43,720 bases of DNA from Bacteroidota bacterium (GCA_947468275.1 CANIKO010000013.1:1-43720); one strand, 5' to 3'; shown: positions 7,853 to 17,304, counted from the first letter of the stretch. Notes: generated from the letters alone by a model not told the origin. Numbers and translations: made by a program.

Positions 7853-7859
7853 ATTAATT

Positions 7860-8375
7860 TTACCAAATCCCAATGGTGTTCAGATCCCATTTTCCCTGAG
7901 CCCGCAACACCTTTTCTATTAGCTCTCTAACGCAGCCACCGCCTCCGGGATAACTTGAAACAAAATCACAAATTTCTTGAATATCATGGGAAGCATCGGC
8001 AGGACAGCATTTCAACCCTACCTGCTTTATTAAATTATAATCCGGCAAATCATCGCCCATATAGGCTATTTCATCAACACTTAAATTTTTATCAGAAATG
8101 TAGTTTTTAAAAACAGGAAGTTTTTCATGCACCTTCATAAAAATATCTGTAATACCCAAACCCTCCAACCGCTTTAAAACTCCAGAAGAATTACCGCCAG
8201 AAATAACACAAATTTTATAACCGAGTTTAACCGCTAATTGCATGGCAAACCCATCTTTAATATTAAAACTACGGAGCATATTTCCATCATCCGTCACTAA
8301 AACTTGACCATTGGTCATAACTCCATCCACATCTAATATGAAGGTGGTAATTTCAGTTAGCTTTTCAATATACAT
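7860..8375 (-). CDS. kdsC: KdsC-like HAD phosphatase (3-deoxy-D-manno-octulosonate 8-phosphate phosphatase)
   Basis: 171 residues, typical length for the family. HAD motif I is DVDGVMT (Asp15 nucleophile, Asp17 acid/base), motif II is VISGGNS and motif IV is YMGDDLPD. The C-terminal GGGGCVRELIEKVLRAQGKW is characteristic of KdsC. It dephosphorylates Kdo-8-phosphate in the cytosol, giving Kdo for the lipopolysaccharide inner core. It lies 40 bases after iscX and is probably the last gene of the fdx-iscX-kdsC operon. Related HAD-IIIC phosphatases acting on nonulosonate phosphates cannot be fully excluded. Confidence 0.9.
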   Translation of the reverse strand: MYIEKLTEITTFILDVDGVMTNGQVLVTDDGNMLRSFNIKDGFAMQLAVKLGYKICVISGGNSSGVLKRLEGLGITDIFMKVHEKLPVFKNYISDKNLSVDEIAYMGDDLPDYNLIKQVGLKCCPADASHDIQEICDFVSSYPGGGGCVRELIEKVLRAQGKWDLNTIGIW

Positions 8376-8415
8376 GAATGAATTAATAAATATTAATGGA
8401 TGATAGGCTTAAAAA

Positions 8416-8658
8416 TCAATCTTGATTATCCCTCCATTCATACACCCATTGAGATTGTATCATTTCCAAATGGCCTTCATTGCATTCTTCACGCTTACCC
8501 TTGAAATCGGGTAGTTCTAAAATCCATTCTATAAGCTCGGTAAACCGAATCCTGTATATTTGGCTTTCGCCAAATTCATTTCCAAACTTGTCATATAAGC
8601 CTATCGCTATATCTTCATGGTCTTTCCAATAAACGGGTAGATGAAATTTTTCAGTCAT
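8416..8658 (-). CDS. iscX: IscX-like Fe-S assembly accessory protein
   Basis: 80 residues. The fold signature of IscX/YfhJ is visible: a Trp-rich start (VYWKDHEDIAIGLYDKFG), IYRIRFTELIEWILELPDF, and a C-terminal acidic helix with NEGHLEMIQSQWVYEW. IscX is a small acidic protein that binds the IscS cysteine desulfurase and modulates Fe-S assembly in Proteobacteria. Here it sits 20 bases behind a [2Fe-2S] ferredoxin, matching the fdx-iscX order of the isc operon, but no iscS, iscU or hscAB is in the window. Confidence 0.85.
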   Translation of the reverse strand: MTEKFHLPVYWKDHEDIAIGLYDKFGNEFGESQIYRIRFTELIEWILELPDFKGKREECNEGHLEMIQSQWVYEWRDNQD

Positions 8659-8678
8659 ATAAATTTATTTTATAAAAA

Positions 8679-9008
8679 TTAGTGGCCTAAATGAACGGAT
8701 TGGTCAGGTATGGTAACTTCAATGTCTCCGCTAATAATGCACTGACATGCCAAACGTGAATTTATTTTTGGACTAACAGCACGGTCAATAAAATCCTCTT
8801 CTGTATCTGTTATTTCGGGTAAAGTACCCATGCCCACATTAATATAAACCTGACAGGTGCTGCATGCACAAACGGCTCCACAATTATGATGTAAGGCAAT
8901 ACCGTTATCCAAGGCTGCATCCAATATGGTATCTCCTTTTCTAACTTCTACTTCAATTGGAGGGGATTGGTCGAAAAAATTAAACTTTACTCTGTATGTA
9001 TTTGCCAT
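8679..9008 (-). CDS. fdx: [2Fe-2S] ferredoxin, adrenodoxin type
   Basis: 109 residues. The cluster motif C-x5-C-x2-C is HNCGAVCACSTC, and a fourth Cys lies in SRLACQC near residue 89. The C-terminal ISGDIEVTIPDQSV is typical of the Isc-type ferredoxin that gives electrons for Fe-S cluster assembly. It is the first gene of the operon with iscX and kdsC. A perfect -7 box lies 11 bases upstream of the ATG. Confidence 0.93.
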   Translation of the reverse strand: MANTYRVKFNFFDQSPPIEVEVRKGDTILDAALDNGIALHHNCGAVCACSTCQVYINVGMGTLPEITDTEEDFIDRAVSPKINSRLACQCIISGDIEVTIPDQSVHLGH

Positions 9009-9019
9009 TTCTAATCATG

Positions 9020-9027
9020 CAAAGGTA
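9020..9027 (-). promoter_or_regulatory. -7 promoter element TACCTTTG for fdx-iscX-kdsC
   Basis: Minus-strand exact match to TAnnTTTG, with 11 bases between the box and the fdx ATG. The predicted leader is only a few bases. Confidence 0.6.
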
Positions 9028-9144
9028 ATTAAAAGCCCTCTATACTCAAATGTGAGAATTAAAGCAACCTTCTATTAAATAAAACCATCTTTTAAAAAGA
9101 ATATTGAAATGATAGAACGATTTTTGCAAATACAATAATTATAT

Positions 9145-10284
9145 ATGAAAAGTACATTCCTCCTTATTTTCAGTTTCTTTCTTTTTTCAAATTCCGGAAT
9201 GGCTCTTGGACTAAAAGAAAAAGATATCGAATTATCAGCATTAATGGGGAAACGCATATTTCAAAGTCCGCTTAATGAATGGCTGGAAAAATATTCTTTT
9301 AAAACCGCTTCTGAGGAGCTTCAAACTGACGGACCAGTTCTAATTGTAAAACACTATGAAAAAGGCTATTCAATGCTGTACGATATCAATATGGTATTAA
9401 ATTCGATATCCGTATTCAATAAAGGGGGGAAGTACCAATCCTTTAAAGGAAAACTTCCATTAAATTTAAAATTTGGAATGAATCGGGATTCACTTTATAG
9501 AGCCGTTAATTTACGATTGGAAGACGTGGAGGATAATCCATATGTATTAACAAGAAAATGGAACAATCAGTTGCTTCAATTGATGTTTACGTCTAAAGGT
9601 TTGAATCAGGTGAATGTTTTAGCCAATGATTCCATTCCCCAAGCTGATGATTTTGGCTTTATTAGGTTAATATATAATGGTACTGTTGAATCAGGTGATT
9701 GCGACAGTCTTAAGGGCCGAATGACTTGGAACAATGGTGCCGCAGAATATGAAGGAGAATGGGAAAATAATTTGCCACATGGCAAGGGCTACTTTAAAGA
9801 TCAAAATAATAATTGGTATAAAGGGGAATTTAAATATGGATATTTTTGGGGAAAAGGTCAATTATCCGTAGCAGATCTTTATCTGTATCAAGGCGATTTT
9901 ATTATGAGCCGCAGGCAAGGAACTGGAATCTGCAAATTTTTTATTCAAAAAGGAGAAAAGTATGAAGGCCAATGGAAAGAGGATCAAATGAATGGATTGG
10001 GCAAATACATAAAAAGTGCCAAACACTATTATTATGGCAATATGGCCAATGATAAATACAATGGAAATGGAAAATTGGTAACACCCGACGGATGGATTGA
10101 AGGTCTATTTAGAAATGGTTTACCAAACGGATTTTTAAAACAACACCTTGACAATGAAAATGTTATGATTGAAGGAGAATGGATAAGCGGAAGCCGTGAA
10201 GGAAAATTCACAATAACAAATATGGATAACAAAAAAATAAGTTACAAAACGTTCAAAAATAATATCGAAATTATTGATAAATAA
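9145..10284 (+). CDS. Secreted MORN-repeat protein
   Basis: 379 residues with a signal peptide (about 1-20, cleavage near GMA). Residues about 25-170 form a globular N-terminal region I do not recognise. Residues about 176-360 carry at least six MORN-type repeats (YEGEWENNLPHGKGYF, WYKGEFKYGYFWGKGQL, YEGQWKEDQMNGLGKYI and others). MORN repeats are beta-hairpin modules; in Bacteroidota they are common in exported proteins of unknown role. No sorting domain or lipobox is visible, so it may be periplasmic. A near-consensus -7 box (GATTTTTG) lies at about 9119-9126. A convergent terminator separates it from lysC. Confidence 0.85.
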   Translation: MKSTFLLIFSFFLFSNSGMALGLKEKDIELSALMGKRIFQSPLNEWLEKYSFKTASEELQTDGPVLIVKHYEKGYSMLYDINMVLNSISVFNKGGKYQSFKGKLPLNLKFGMNRDSLYRAVNLRLEDVEDNPYVLTRKWNNQLLQLMFTSKGLNQVNVLANDSIPQADDFGFIRLIYNGTVESGDCDSLKGRMTWNNGAAEYEGEWENNLPHGKGYFKDQNNNWYKGEFKYGYFWGKGQLSVADLYLYQGDFIMSRRQGTGICKFFIQKGEKYEGQWKEDQMNGLGKYIKSAKHYYYGNMANDKYNGNGKLVTPDGWIEGLFRNGLPNGFLKQHLDNENVMIEGEWISGSREGKFTITNMDNKKISYKTFKNNIEIIDK

Positions 10285-10297
10285 AATCAAGATTTAG

Positions 10298-10329
10298 AAG
10301 AACAGCAAACACAACCATTTGCTATTCTT
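10298..10329. terminator. Bidirectional terminator between convergent MORN gene and aspartokinase
   Basis: AAGAACAGCAAA (10298-10309) pairs with TTTGCTATTCTT (10318-10329) with one mismatch around loop CACAACCA. It lies exactly between the two converging stop codons. Confidence 0.6.
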
Positions 10330-10330
10330 A

Positions 10331-11599
10331 TTACTTGTAAACGTACTGAACCACATTTTTTGAATGCTGTTCAATTAATATTTCTTTATTCGCTAAAATG
10401 GCTGGCAATTCTTTTTCTTTATAATTATGAAGAGTAATTAAGGTTAATTTTTTTAATATCTCAATATTAAAAAGTTCGGTGAGCTGAGGAATTAATCCTG
10501 TAAATTTTCGCTCATCATAATTGGCACAAAACGAAAAACTAATGGCTGAATTTTGCATTACATTTATCTGAACCTTAGCTGATGCAAGAATTGCAAAAAT
10601 TGAACTGAGGTGTGATTCAACAATAAAAGAAAAATCTTTGGATGATAAATTAATTAAAATTTGATCATCCTTAAAAATATAGCACGCTATTGACTCCTCC
10701 ATGGTTTCATCCATGGCTTTAACCACCGAACCTTCGGCATCTGGGTTTAAAAAGGATTTAACATACAGAGGAATAGATTTACGCAATAGAGGTTGAATAG
10801 TTTTTGGGTGCAAAATAGTGGCTCCATAATAGGCCAGTTCGATGGCTTTGTTAAATGAGATCTCTCGCATAATTTGAATATTCTCCATACGCTTTGGGTC
10901 GGCATTCATCACACCCGCCACATCTTTCCAAATAGTTACACTCTCTGCATTGAGGCAATAGGCAAAAACAGAAGCTGAATAATCTGATCCTTCCCTGCCA
11001 AGTGTTGTTGTATTATTTCTATTGTTACGACCAATAAAACCTTGCGTAATCACTAATTGACGGTTTACCAAGGGCATAAGCCGATTAGTTATTATTTCTT
11101 CAGTAGCTCCCCAATTTATGCGAGCCTGACGATAGTCTTCGGTAGTGTTAATGAAATTTCGTGCATCTAACCAACGATTATATATGCCAATTGTTTGTAA
11201 ATAAATACTTATAATTTTAGTACTTATTAATTCTCCATAACCAATAATCTGATCATACAAAAAATCAAAATCGGTGTTTACAGGTTTTGTTTCAATATAA
11301 CACTCGAGTTCGATAAATAAATTATCAACTTCGTGGTAATTGTTTTGCAAGTCACCGCCAATGAGATCACCAATAATTTTATTATGAAAATTCTTTATAT
11401 CCGCCAACTCTTTGGAAGCAAGTTCGCCTTTACCATCAAACCAAGCACCTAACATACGCTCAAGACCGTTGGTTGTTTTACCCATGGCACTAATCACAAC
11501 CAAAAGTTTTTCGTTTTGGTATTTCTTTAGAATATTTCCGACATTTTTAACTGCATCTGCATCTTTTACCGATGCCCCACCAAATTTGAATACTTTCAT
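10331..11599 (-). CDS. lysC: Aspartate kinase, monofunctional
   Basis: 422 residues. It phosphorylates aspartate, the first step to lysine, threonine, methionine and diaminopimelate. The N-terminal MKVFKFGGASVKDADAV is the KFGG substrate/ATP motif. TTLGREGSDYSA is the conserved amino-acid-kinase motif and ELAYYGATILHPKTIQP the catalytic-domain end. Residues about 300-422 hold two ACT-like regulatory domains (FSFIVESHLSSIFAIL; ITLHNYKEKELPAIL), so feedback control by an end product is likely. No homoserine dehydrogenase part is fused. A TAnnTTTG box lies only 7 bases before the ATG. Confidence 0.95.
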   Translation of the reverse strand: MKVFKFGGASVKDADAVKNVGNILKKYQNEKLLVVISAMGKTTNGLERMLGAWFDGKGELASKELADIKNFHNKIIGDLIGGDLQNNYHEVDNLFIELECYIETKPVNTDFDFLYDQIIGYGELISTKIISIYLQTIGIYNRWLDARNFINTTEDYRQARINWGATEEIITNRLMPLVNRQLVITQGFIGRNNRNNTTTLGREGSDYSASVFAYCLNAESVTIWKDVAGVMNADPKRMENIQIMREISFNKAIELAYYGATILHPKTIQPLLRKSIPLYVKSFLNPDAEGSVVKAMDETMEESIACYIFKDDQILINLSSKDFSFIVESHLSSIFAILASAKVQINVMQNSAISFSFCANYDERKFTGLIPQLTELFNIEILKKLTLITLHNYKEKELPAILANKEILIEQHSKNVVQYVYK

Positions 11600-11606
11600 A
11601 ACAGGG

Positions 11607-11614
11607 CAAAAATA
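11607..11614 (-). promoter_or_regulatory. -7 promoter element TATTTTTG for lysC
   Basis: Exact TAnnTTTG on minus, 7 bases before the ATG. The transcript would be close to leaderless. Confidence 0.55.
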
Positions 11615-11752
11615 AGAATTAAGACTGAAAGATATTAGTTATTATGGGGTTTGTCCTACCGAGTTACGTGGTGTTTTAATTTAGATACAAGAGTTTCCAA
11701 TTATCTTGAATGAATAATGATTAATAATTTTTTAACCTTAATAATTGACTAA

Positions 11753-12820
11753 CTACTCGTTCCAATCTACAATAAACAAATTGGTGTCGTGGGTTCCGCC
11801 ATTATTTCGGTTAGAACTAAAGATTAATTGTTTACCATTTGGAGAAAACATAGGAAATGCATCAAAACCTCCATCACGGCTTAGTTTCGTTAAACCCGTA
11901 CCATCCATATTTATCATGTATAAATTAAATGGAAACCCCCTTTTATACTCATGATTAGAAGCAAAAACTATTCGTTTACCTGTAGGATCAAAGTTGGGAG
12001 CCCAGTTAGCATTGCCTAGGTTGGTTATCTGTTTTGCATCTGTCCCATCAGCATTAGCTACAAAAACCTCCATTTTTGTGGGTGCCACCATACCTTTTGC
12101 CAATAAATCTTTGTATTCCATTACATCTTCATCAGAAGTTGGTCGCGAGGCACGCCATACTATTTTGGTACCGTCAGGACTAAACCAAGCGCCGCCATCA
12201 TATCCCAATGAATTTGTTATTTGCTTTACATTGCTTCCGTCCATATCCATAGTGTATAAATCAATGTCGCCATTTCGGGTACTAGTAAAAATAATTTTAT
12301 CACCTTTAGGAGAAACCGTTGCTTCTGCATCATACCCTGGGTTATTAGTAAGCTGCTGAGTCATTTTTCCATTTAAATCCGTAATAAAAATATCGAAACT
12401 GGCATATAATGGCCAAACATATTTTTTAATAATCGAACGATCGGGAACAGGAGGACAGGCTGAATCGGCTAAATGAGTTGACGCATATAAAATGTGTTTA
12501 TTATCAGGCATTATGTATGCACACGTTGTCCTTCCCTTGCCGGTACTTACCAATTTGTATTCGAACTTTTTACCTTTCTTCGGCAATTTCCCGTAGTAAA
12601 TTTGATCGCAAGGAATCCCTTCTTTTGGACTTGTTTTTTGAAAGGATATACTTTTACCATCTGGGCTAAAATAGGCTTCAGCATTGTCGCCACCAAATGT
12701 TAACTGTTGAATATTTTTAAAATGGGTTTCACCTTTAAAGTGAAGTGTATCGCTGCTTTGTGCAAAAGTATTGACCGAAAAAGCGGTTAACAATAGTATA
12801 TAAAGGTACTTAAATTTCAT
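11753..12820 (-). CDS. Secreted TolB-like PD40 beta-propeller protein
   Basis: 355 residues with a signal peptide (about 1-20, ending NTFAQ). The rest is built of PD40/WD40-like TolB repeats: AEAYFSPDGKSISFQ, AEATVSPKGDKIIFTSTRNGDIDLYTMDMDGSN, GAWFSPDGTKIVWRAS, APNFDPTGKRIVFASN and FPMFSPNGKQLIFSSNRNNGG, about six blades. It is probably periplasmic. No Pal or TolR gene is nearby and the N-terminal TolB domain is not evident, so it should not be called TolB. Function unknown. Confidence 0.85.
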   Translation of the reverse strand: MKFKYLYILLLTAFSVNTFAQSSDTLHFKGETHFKNIQQLTFGGDNAEAYFSPDGKSISFQKTSPKEGIPCDQIYYGKLPKKGKKFEYKLVSTGKGRTTCAYIMPDNKHILYASTHLADSACPPVPDRSIIKKYVWPLYASFDIFITDLNGKMTQQLTNNPGYDAEATVSPKGDKIIFTSTRNGDIDLYTMDMDGSNVKQITNSLGYDGGAWFSPDGTKIVWRASRPTSDEDVMEYKDLLAKGMVAPTKMEVFVANADGTDAKQITNLGNANWAPNFDPTGKRIVFASNHEYKRGFPFNLYMINMDGTGLTKLSRDGGFDAFPMFSPNGKQLIFSSNRNNGGTHDTNLFIVDWNE

Positions 12821-12825
12821 AGGTG

Positions 12826-12833
12826 CAAAGATA
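12826..12833 (-). promoter_or_regulatory. -7 promoter element TATCTTTG for PD40 gene
   Basis: Exact TAnnTTTG on minus, 5 bases before the ATG (12818-12820). The expected transcription start falls on or beside the start codon, so the message may be leaderless. Confidence 0.55.
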
Positions 12834-12906
12834 ATCTGTTAACCCTCTATTTGATGAAGAAATTTTTTATTTTAGTTATAAAAATACTCCGTATTTAAAC
12901 GTTTTC

Positions 12907-13731
12907 TTATTCGAAATACTTGACCAAGTAGAGCTTTGATTCTATTAAATCCATTATGCTTTCCAACTCATTTTTAGAATTGTAAGAATAATTATAAATA
13001 GAATTATTCGCTTCTTTAACAGAAATCATTTTACCTAAAGGATTGTACTTATATTCACGCTTATCAATTAAATAATATTCTGCGCTGTAATAATGGACGC
13101 TATCCAATTTTGAACCATAAAAGTACTTACGCATTCGGTTTTTTAATTTAACACCGTCCTCATCATAATAATATTCGTTTAACGAATCTAATAAACCTCC
13201 CTTATACTTGTATTCGTTGGAAAACTTAAGAATAGTTGTGTCAAAAAAATCATAAATCAATTCCTTATCCAAACGGTTTGATTTATCGTAAACAAAACGG
13301 ATAAGATTCCATTGATGGTCACTCCCATTCGATATATCCCATTCATTGGACTCCTTGCTTATGAGTTTACAATTAGAATAGCGATTGAAATAATTGGCGT
13401 TGATGGAATGGCCTTTTTTTAAAATCAAGTTTCCGCATTTATCATATTGATAAAAAGTCGTATCACTTTCGTTATTTTTGGTTGTATTAATTATTCGGGG
13501 GTTATTACCATTAAACTCAATTATTCTGTAGGACGACTCTCCGGGCAATCTTGCTATTATTGGTTCAGCACCTCTATTTTTAAAAATTTCAATCTCTATT
13601 TTCCTATAGTCCTTCCCAATAAATTCTTTTATTATCGCAGGGTCTGAAAAGAAAATATTGGATTCCTGCCCCATCAAAACAGTAGTTGATAATAATAAGA
13701 GAAGAGTCAAATAAAGTATGTTTTTAATCAT
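12907..13731 (-). CDS. Secreted protein with YD/RHS-like repeats
   Basis: 274 residues with a clear signal peptide (MIKNILYLTLLLLLSTTVLMGQ). The body has loosely repeated beta-strand units of the YD/RHS style: YDKCGNLILKKG, YDKSNRLDKELIYDFF, YKYKGGLLDSLNEYYYDEDG and YNPLGKMISVKE. There is no toxin tip, sorting domain or lipobox, so this is not a full RHS toxin. It is likely a periplasmic or surface beta-rich protein of unknown role, standing alone 35 bases downstream of sdhB on the same strand. Confidence 0.7.
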   Translation of the reverse strand: MIKNILYLTLLLLLSTTVLMGQESNIFFSDPAIIKEFIGKDYRKIEIEIFKNRGAEPIIARLPGESSYRIIEFNGNNPRIINTTKNNESDTTFYQYDKCGNLILKKGHSINANYFNRYSNCKLISKESNEWDISNGSDHQWNLIRFVYDKSNRLDKELIYDFFDTTILKFSNEYKYKGGLLDSLNEYYYDEDGVKLKNRMRKYFYGSKLDSVHYYSAEYYLIDKREYKYNPLGKMISVKEANNSIYNYSYNSKNELESIMDLIESKLYLVKYFE

Positions 13732-13766
13732 TAGAATGATTGCTAAAGGAGTTTAGAATTTTAATT

Positions 13767-14531
13767 TTACCCTTCGCTATCTAGCAAATTTGCTCTGAGA
13801 TAATCACGGTTCATGGCTGCAATATTAACTAAAGAAATTTCTTTAGGACATTCAGCTTCGCAAGCTCCTGTATTGGTGCAAGACCCAAAACCTTCTTTAT
13901 CCATTTGGGCTACCATGGCTCTAACCCTTTCCATTCGCTCAGGCTGACCTTGCGGCAAATGGGCTAATTGGTTTACCTTGGCAGAAACAAATAACATAGC
14001 GGAAGCATTTTTACAAGCCGCAACACAAGCTCCGCAACCTATGCAAGCAGCAGCAGCAAAGGCCATATCTGCATCTGTTTTAGGCACTGGAAGTGTATTG
14101 CCATCTTGAGCATTACCCGTATTTACCGATACATAACCACCTGCGGCTATTATTCTGTCAAAGGCAGAACGGTCGACAGCTAAATCCTTTATAACAGGAA
14201 AAGCCTGAGCTCTCCATGGTTCAACAACAATGGTATCGCCATCTTTAAAAGATCGCATGTGCAATTGGCAAGTTGTAATTCCATGCTTCGGGCCATGTGG
14301 TCGGCCGTTGATGTGCATGCTACAAATTCCGCAAATTCCTTCGCGACAATCGTGGTCAAAGGCTACGGGCTCATCCCCTTTGGTAATTAATTGTTCATTA
14401 AGAACATCAAACATTTCAAGGAAAGACATATCAGGTGATATATCTGCAACTTTATAGTTTACTAATTCACCTTTTGCTTTATTGTTTTTCTGACGCCAAA
14501 TTTTAAGAGTCAAATTCATATTACCGCTCAT
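13767..14531 (-). CDS. sdhB: Succinate dehydrogenase / fumarate reductase iron-sulfur subunit
   Basis: 254 residues from the ATG at 14531; an in-frame ATG at 14519 ([10 protein letters not shown]) is an alternative. It carries electrons from the flavoprotein to the membrane quinone. The [2Fe-2S] motif is [16 protein letters not shown] with a fourth Cys in TTCQLHM. The [4Fe-4S] motif is [13 protein letters not shown], and the last cluster motif is [15 protein letters not shown]. It is the last gene of the sdhC-sdhA-sdhB operon. A 19-base tandem duplication abuts its start codon. Confidence 0.96.
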   Translation of the reverse strand: MSGNMNLTLKIWRQKNNKAKGELVNYKVADISPDMSFLEMFDVLNEQLITKGDEPVAFDHDCREGICGICSMHINGRPHGPKHGITTCQLHMRSFKDGDTIVVEPWRAQAFPVIKDLAVDRSAFDRIIAAGGYVSVNTGNAQDGNTLPVPKTDADMAFAAAACIGCGACVAACKNASAMLFVSAKVNQLAHLPQGQPERMERVRAMVAQMDKEGFGSCTNTGACEAECPKEISLVNIAAMNRDYLRANLLDSEG

Positions 14532-14568
14532 TTTTTAGTTATTGAGTTATTTTTTAGTTATTGAGTTA
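14531..14568. repeat. 19-bp perfect tandem repeat in sdhA-sdhB spacer
   Basis: TTTTTTAGTTATTGAGTTA occurs twice back to back (14531-14549 and 14550-14568), with a degenerate partial third copy to about 14581. The first copy begins at the first base of the sdhB ATG as read on minus. Likely a replication-slippage duplication in the translation-initiation region. Confidence 0.9.
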
Positions 14569-14630
14569 TTTGTAATTAGTTACTGGCTTTATAAAATGAT
14601 TAAATAATTTAACATTAACAATTCACCAAT

Positions 14631-16604
14631 TTATTTATAGCTTCTTTGAGCAATTTTTATATTTTCAAACTTCAATTCTTCTTTATATAATTTCCAGTTA
14701 TTTTCGATAAATTCCCATGCAGCTACATATGAATAATTTTCATCATCTCGCAATGCTTCGCCTTCTTCGGTTTGAGATTCTTCGCGGAAGTGACCTCCGC
14801 AACTTTCGTTTCTCTCCAATGCATCCATACACATTAATTCACCCAATTCCAGAAAGTCAGCTACTCGTCCGGCTTTTTCCAATTCAGGATTAAATTCATC
14901 TGCCGATCCAAGCACTCTTAGGTCTTTCCAGAACTCATCACGAATTTTTTTTATTTCCGCAATAGCTTCTTGCAAACCTTTAGCATTTCTAGCCATTCCA
15001 CATTTATCCCACATTACTTTCCCGAGTTTTTTATGAAAATGATCAACGGTTTTAGTTCCATTTATGGTTAACAGTTTATTAATTCTTTCCTTCACTTCTT
15101 TTTCAGCTTGAACAAAAGCCACGTGGTCAGTAGATATTGGTTTAACTGCTATTTCTTTTGACAAATAAGATCCGATTGTATAGGGAATAACAAAGTATCC
15201 ATCGGCTAAACCTTGCATTAAAGCGGAGGCTCCTAATCGGTTAGCCCCATGGTCAGAAAAATTGGCTTCTCCTAAACAATACATCCCCGGAACATTCGTC
15301 ATCAAATTATAATCCACCCATAATCCACCCATAGTATAATGCACGGCAGGGTAAATTCTCATTGGTATTTCATAAGGATCTTCACCCGTAATTTGCTTAT
15401 ACATATCAAACAAATTTCCATATTTTTCCTTGACAACTTCTCTGCCTAAATTTAAAATGGTCGAATCTGATGCATCTGTAAGTCCGTTTTTAGTAGCTTC
15501 TACCCTACCATAACGCATCATATTAAATTTAAAATCAAGATAAACTGCCATTTTAGAAGTACCTACTCCAAATCCAGCATCACACCGTTCTTTAGCGGCC
15601 CGGCTAGCCACATCACGTGGCACTAAGTTGCCAAATGCAGGATAACGTCTTTCTAGGTAATAATCTCTTTCTTCCTCAGGTATTTCGCTTGGATGACGAG
15701 TATCACCAGCTTTTATAGGAACCCAAATTCTGCCATCATTTCTTAATGATTCACTCATTAAGGTTAATTTACTTTGATGATCACCACTAACAGGTATGCA
15801 AGTTGGGTGAATTTGAGTGAAGCTTGGATTTCCAAAATATGCTCCTTTTTTATGCGCTTTCCATATCGCTGTTGTATTGCAGCCCATGGCATTTGTACTT
15901 AAAAAAAATACGTTGCCATAGCCGCCAGTGCACAACAAAACCGCATGACCAAAATGACGTTCCAATTCTCCAGTTACTAAATCTCGGGCAATTATTCCTC
16001 GTGCTTTGCCATCAATGACTACCACATCCAACATTTCGTGACGACTGAGCATTTGCACAGTTCCCATTCCAACCTGGCGTTCCAAAGAACTGTATGCTCC
16101 TAATAAAAGTTGCTGCCCAGTTTGACCAGCTGCGTAAAATGTGCGTTGAACTTGAGTTCCTCCAAATGAACGATTACTTAACATTCCTCCATACTCACGA
16201 GCAAATGGAACACCTTGCGCCACACATTGGTCAATAATATTCGGGCTTATTTCAGCCAAACGATAAACGTTGGCTTCACGGGCACGATAGTCACCGCCTT
16301 TTATGGTATCATAAAACAAACGGTATACACTATCCCCATCATTTTGATAATTTTTTGCAGCATTTATACCCCCTTGTGCAGCTATTGAGTGGGCTCTTCG
16401 AGGACTGTCCTGATAGCAAAAGCATTTCACTTTATAGCCCAATTCAGCTAATGAAGCTGCTGCTGAAGCACCTGCTAAACCACTACCTACAACCAATATT
16501 TCAAGGTTGCGTTTGTTCGCAGGATTTACTAATGGAACAGTACTTTTATATTTGGTCCACTTTTCTTCTAATTGACCTTCTGGTATATTTGAATTTAAAG
16601 ACAT
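14631..16604 (-). CDS. sdhA: Succinate dehydrogenase / fumarate reductase flavoprotein subunit
   Basis: 657 residues. It oxidises succinate to fumarate, or the reverse, on the cytoplasmic face of the membrane. The FAD-binding motif [13 protein letters not shown] starts at residue 38. [17 protein letters not shown] contains the His (about 72) expected to bind FAD covalently. Substrate-binding blocks HPTCIPVSG and [12 protein letters not shown], and [16 protein letters not shown], are present. The length and CAB gene order fit the Bacteroidota/Wolinella/Bacillus class with a single diheme cytochrome b. Direction in vivo (SDH versus FRD) cannot be told from sequence. Confidence 0.97.
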   Translation of the reverse strand: MSLNSNIPEGQLEEKWTKYKSTVPLVNPANKRNLEILVVGSGLAGASAAASLAELGYKVKCFCYQDSPRRAHSIAAQGGINAAKNYQNDGDSVYRLFYDTIKGGDYRAREANVYRLAEISPNIIDQCVAQGVPFAREYGGMLSNRSFGGTQVQRTFYAAGQTGQQLLLGAYSSLERQVGMGTVQMLSRHEMLDVVVIDGKARGIIARDLVTGELERHFGHAVLLCTGGYGNVFFLSTNAMGCNTTAIWKAHKKGAYFGNPSFTQIHPTCIPVSGDHQSKLTLMSESLRNDGRIWVPIKAGDTRHPSEIPEEERDYYLERRYPAFGNLVPRDVASRAAKERCDAGFGVGTSKMAVYLDFKFNMMRYGRVEATKNGLTDASDSTILNLGREVVKEKYGNLFDMYKQITGEDPYEIPMRIYPAVHYTMGGLWVDYNLMTNVPGMYCLGEANFSDHGANRLGASALMQGLADGYFVIPYTIGSYLSKEIAVKPISTDHVAFVQAEKEVKERINKLLTINGTKTVDHFHKKLGKVMWDKCGMARNAKGLQEAIAEIKKIRDEFWKDLRVLGSADEFNPELEKAGRVADFLELGELMCMDALERNESCGGHFREESQTEEGEALRDDENYSYVAAWEFIENNWKLYKEELKFENIKIAQRSYK

Positions 16605-16635
16605 GTTATTTTGAATGTTAAATTGTTAAACTTTT

Positions 16636-17304
16636 TTATTTAATCCAACCCAAGTAAAAAGCAATTGGCATTATTGAAAAAATTAATGGAATAATTATGC
16701 TATAACAAAAACCAATAGCACTTATTATCGGCGTGTATTTTTTATGGTTCCACCCCAACGTTTGAAAAGCGGACTGAAAACCATGCATTAAATGATAGGA
16801 TAATGAAATCATTCCTAATAAATAAACCATCACTACCCAAAGCAAAGAAAACACTTCTTTCATTTCATCAAATAAGGTTTCATTCGCGTTAAGCTCATTT
16901 GTTAAACGACTAACATACCAAAAGTGCCTAAGATGAATAATTAAAAAAATAAGCAACAAAGTACCCAACAATCCCATGGAGCGAGAATACCACTTACTAT
17001 TAGCATTGCCATTGGTCATCGCGTAACTTACAGGTCTGGCCTTTTTGTTTTCAAATACTAAATAAAGACCTTGAAAAATATGCACCAAAATACCTAGAAA
17101 TAAGACAATTTCCATGGTTCGTATTAAGATATTGGTGGCCATAAATTCAGCAGCTTCATTAAACAAAACCCCGCCATCATTCATAAATATTAGAGCATTA
17201 ACTCCGCAATGAACTACAAGAAAGATTATTAGAAACAATCCGGTAAGGCCCATAATTATTTTTTTGCCTATCGAAGATTTTAGTAGAAAAGAAAATACTC
17301 CCAT
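16636..17304 (-). CDS. sdhC: Succinate dehydrogenase cytochrome b subunit (b558 type)
   Basis: 222 residues with five predicted transmembrane helices at about 14-38, 57-82, 112-130, 147-175 and 190-220. Conserved His residues lie in the first four helices (VVHCGVN, LVHIFQG, IIHLRHFW, LSYHLMHGF), as expected for the diheme single-subunit anchor. It is the first gene of the operon, 31 bases ahead of sdhA. A candidate -7 box lies at 17479-17486, about 175 bases upstream. Confidence 0.94.
   Translation of the reverse strand: MGVFSFLLKSSIGKKIIMGLTGLFLIIFLVVHCGVNALIFMNDGGVLFNEAAEFMATNILIRTMEIVLFLGILVHIFQGLYLVFENKKARPVSYAMTNGNANSKWYSRSMGLLGTLLLIFLIIHLRHFWYVSRLTNELNANETLFDEMKEVFSLLWVVMVYLLGMISLSYHLMHGFQSAFQTLGWNHKKYTPIISAIGFCYSIIIPLIFSIMPIAFYLGWIK

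Noticed and set aside
11753-12820. TolB of the Tol-Pal system
   Set aside because: Propeller repeats only; the N-terminal TolB domain and Tol-Pal neighbours are absent.
12907-13731. RHS/contact-dependent toxin
   Set aside because: Only loose YD-like units; too short, with a plain signal peptide, no core shell, no toxin tip and no immunity gene.
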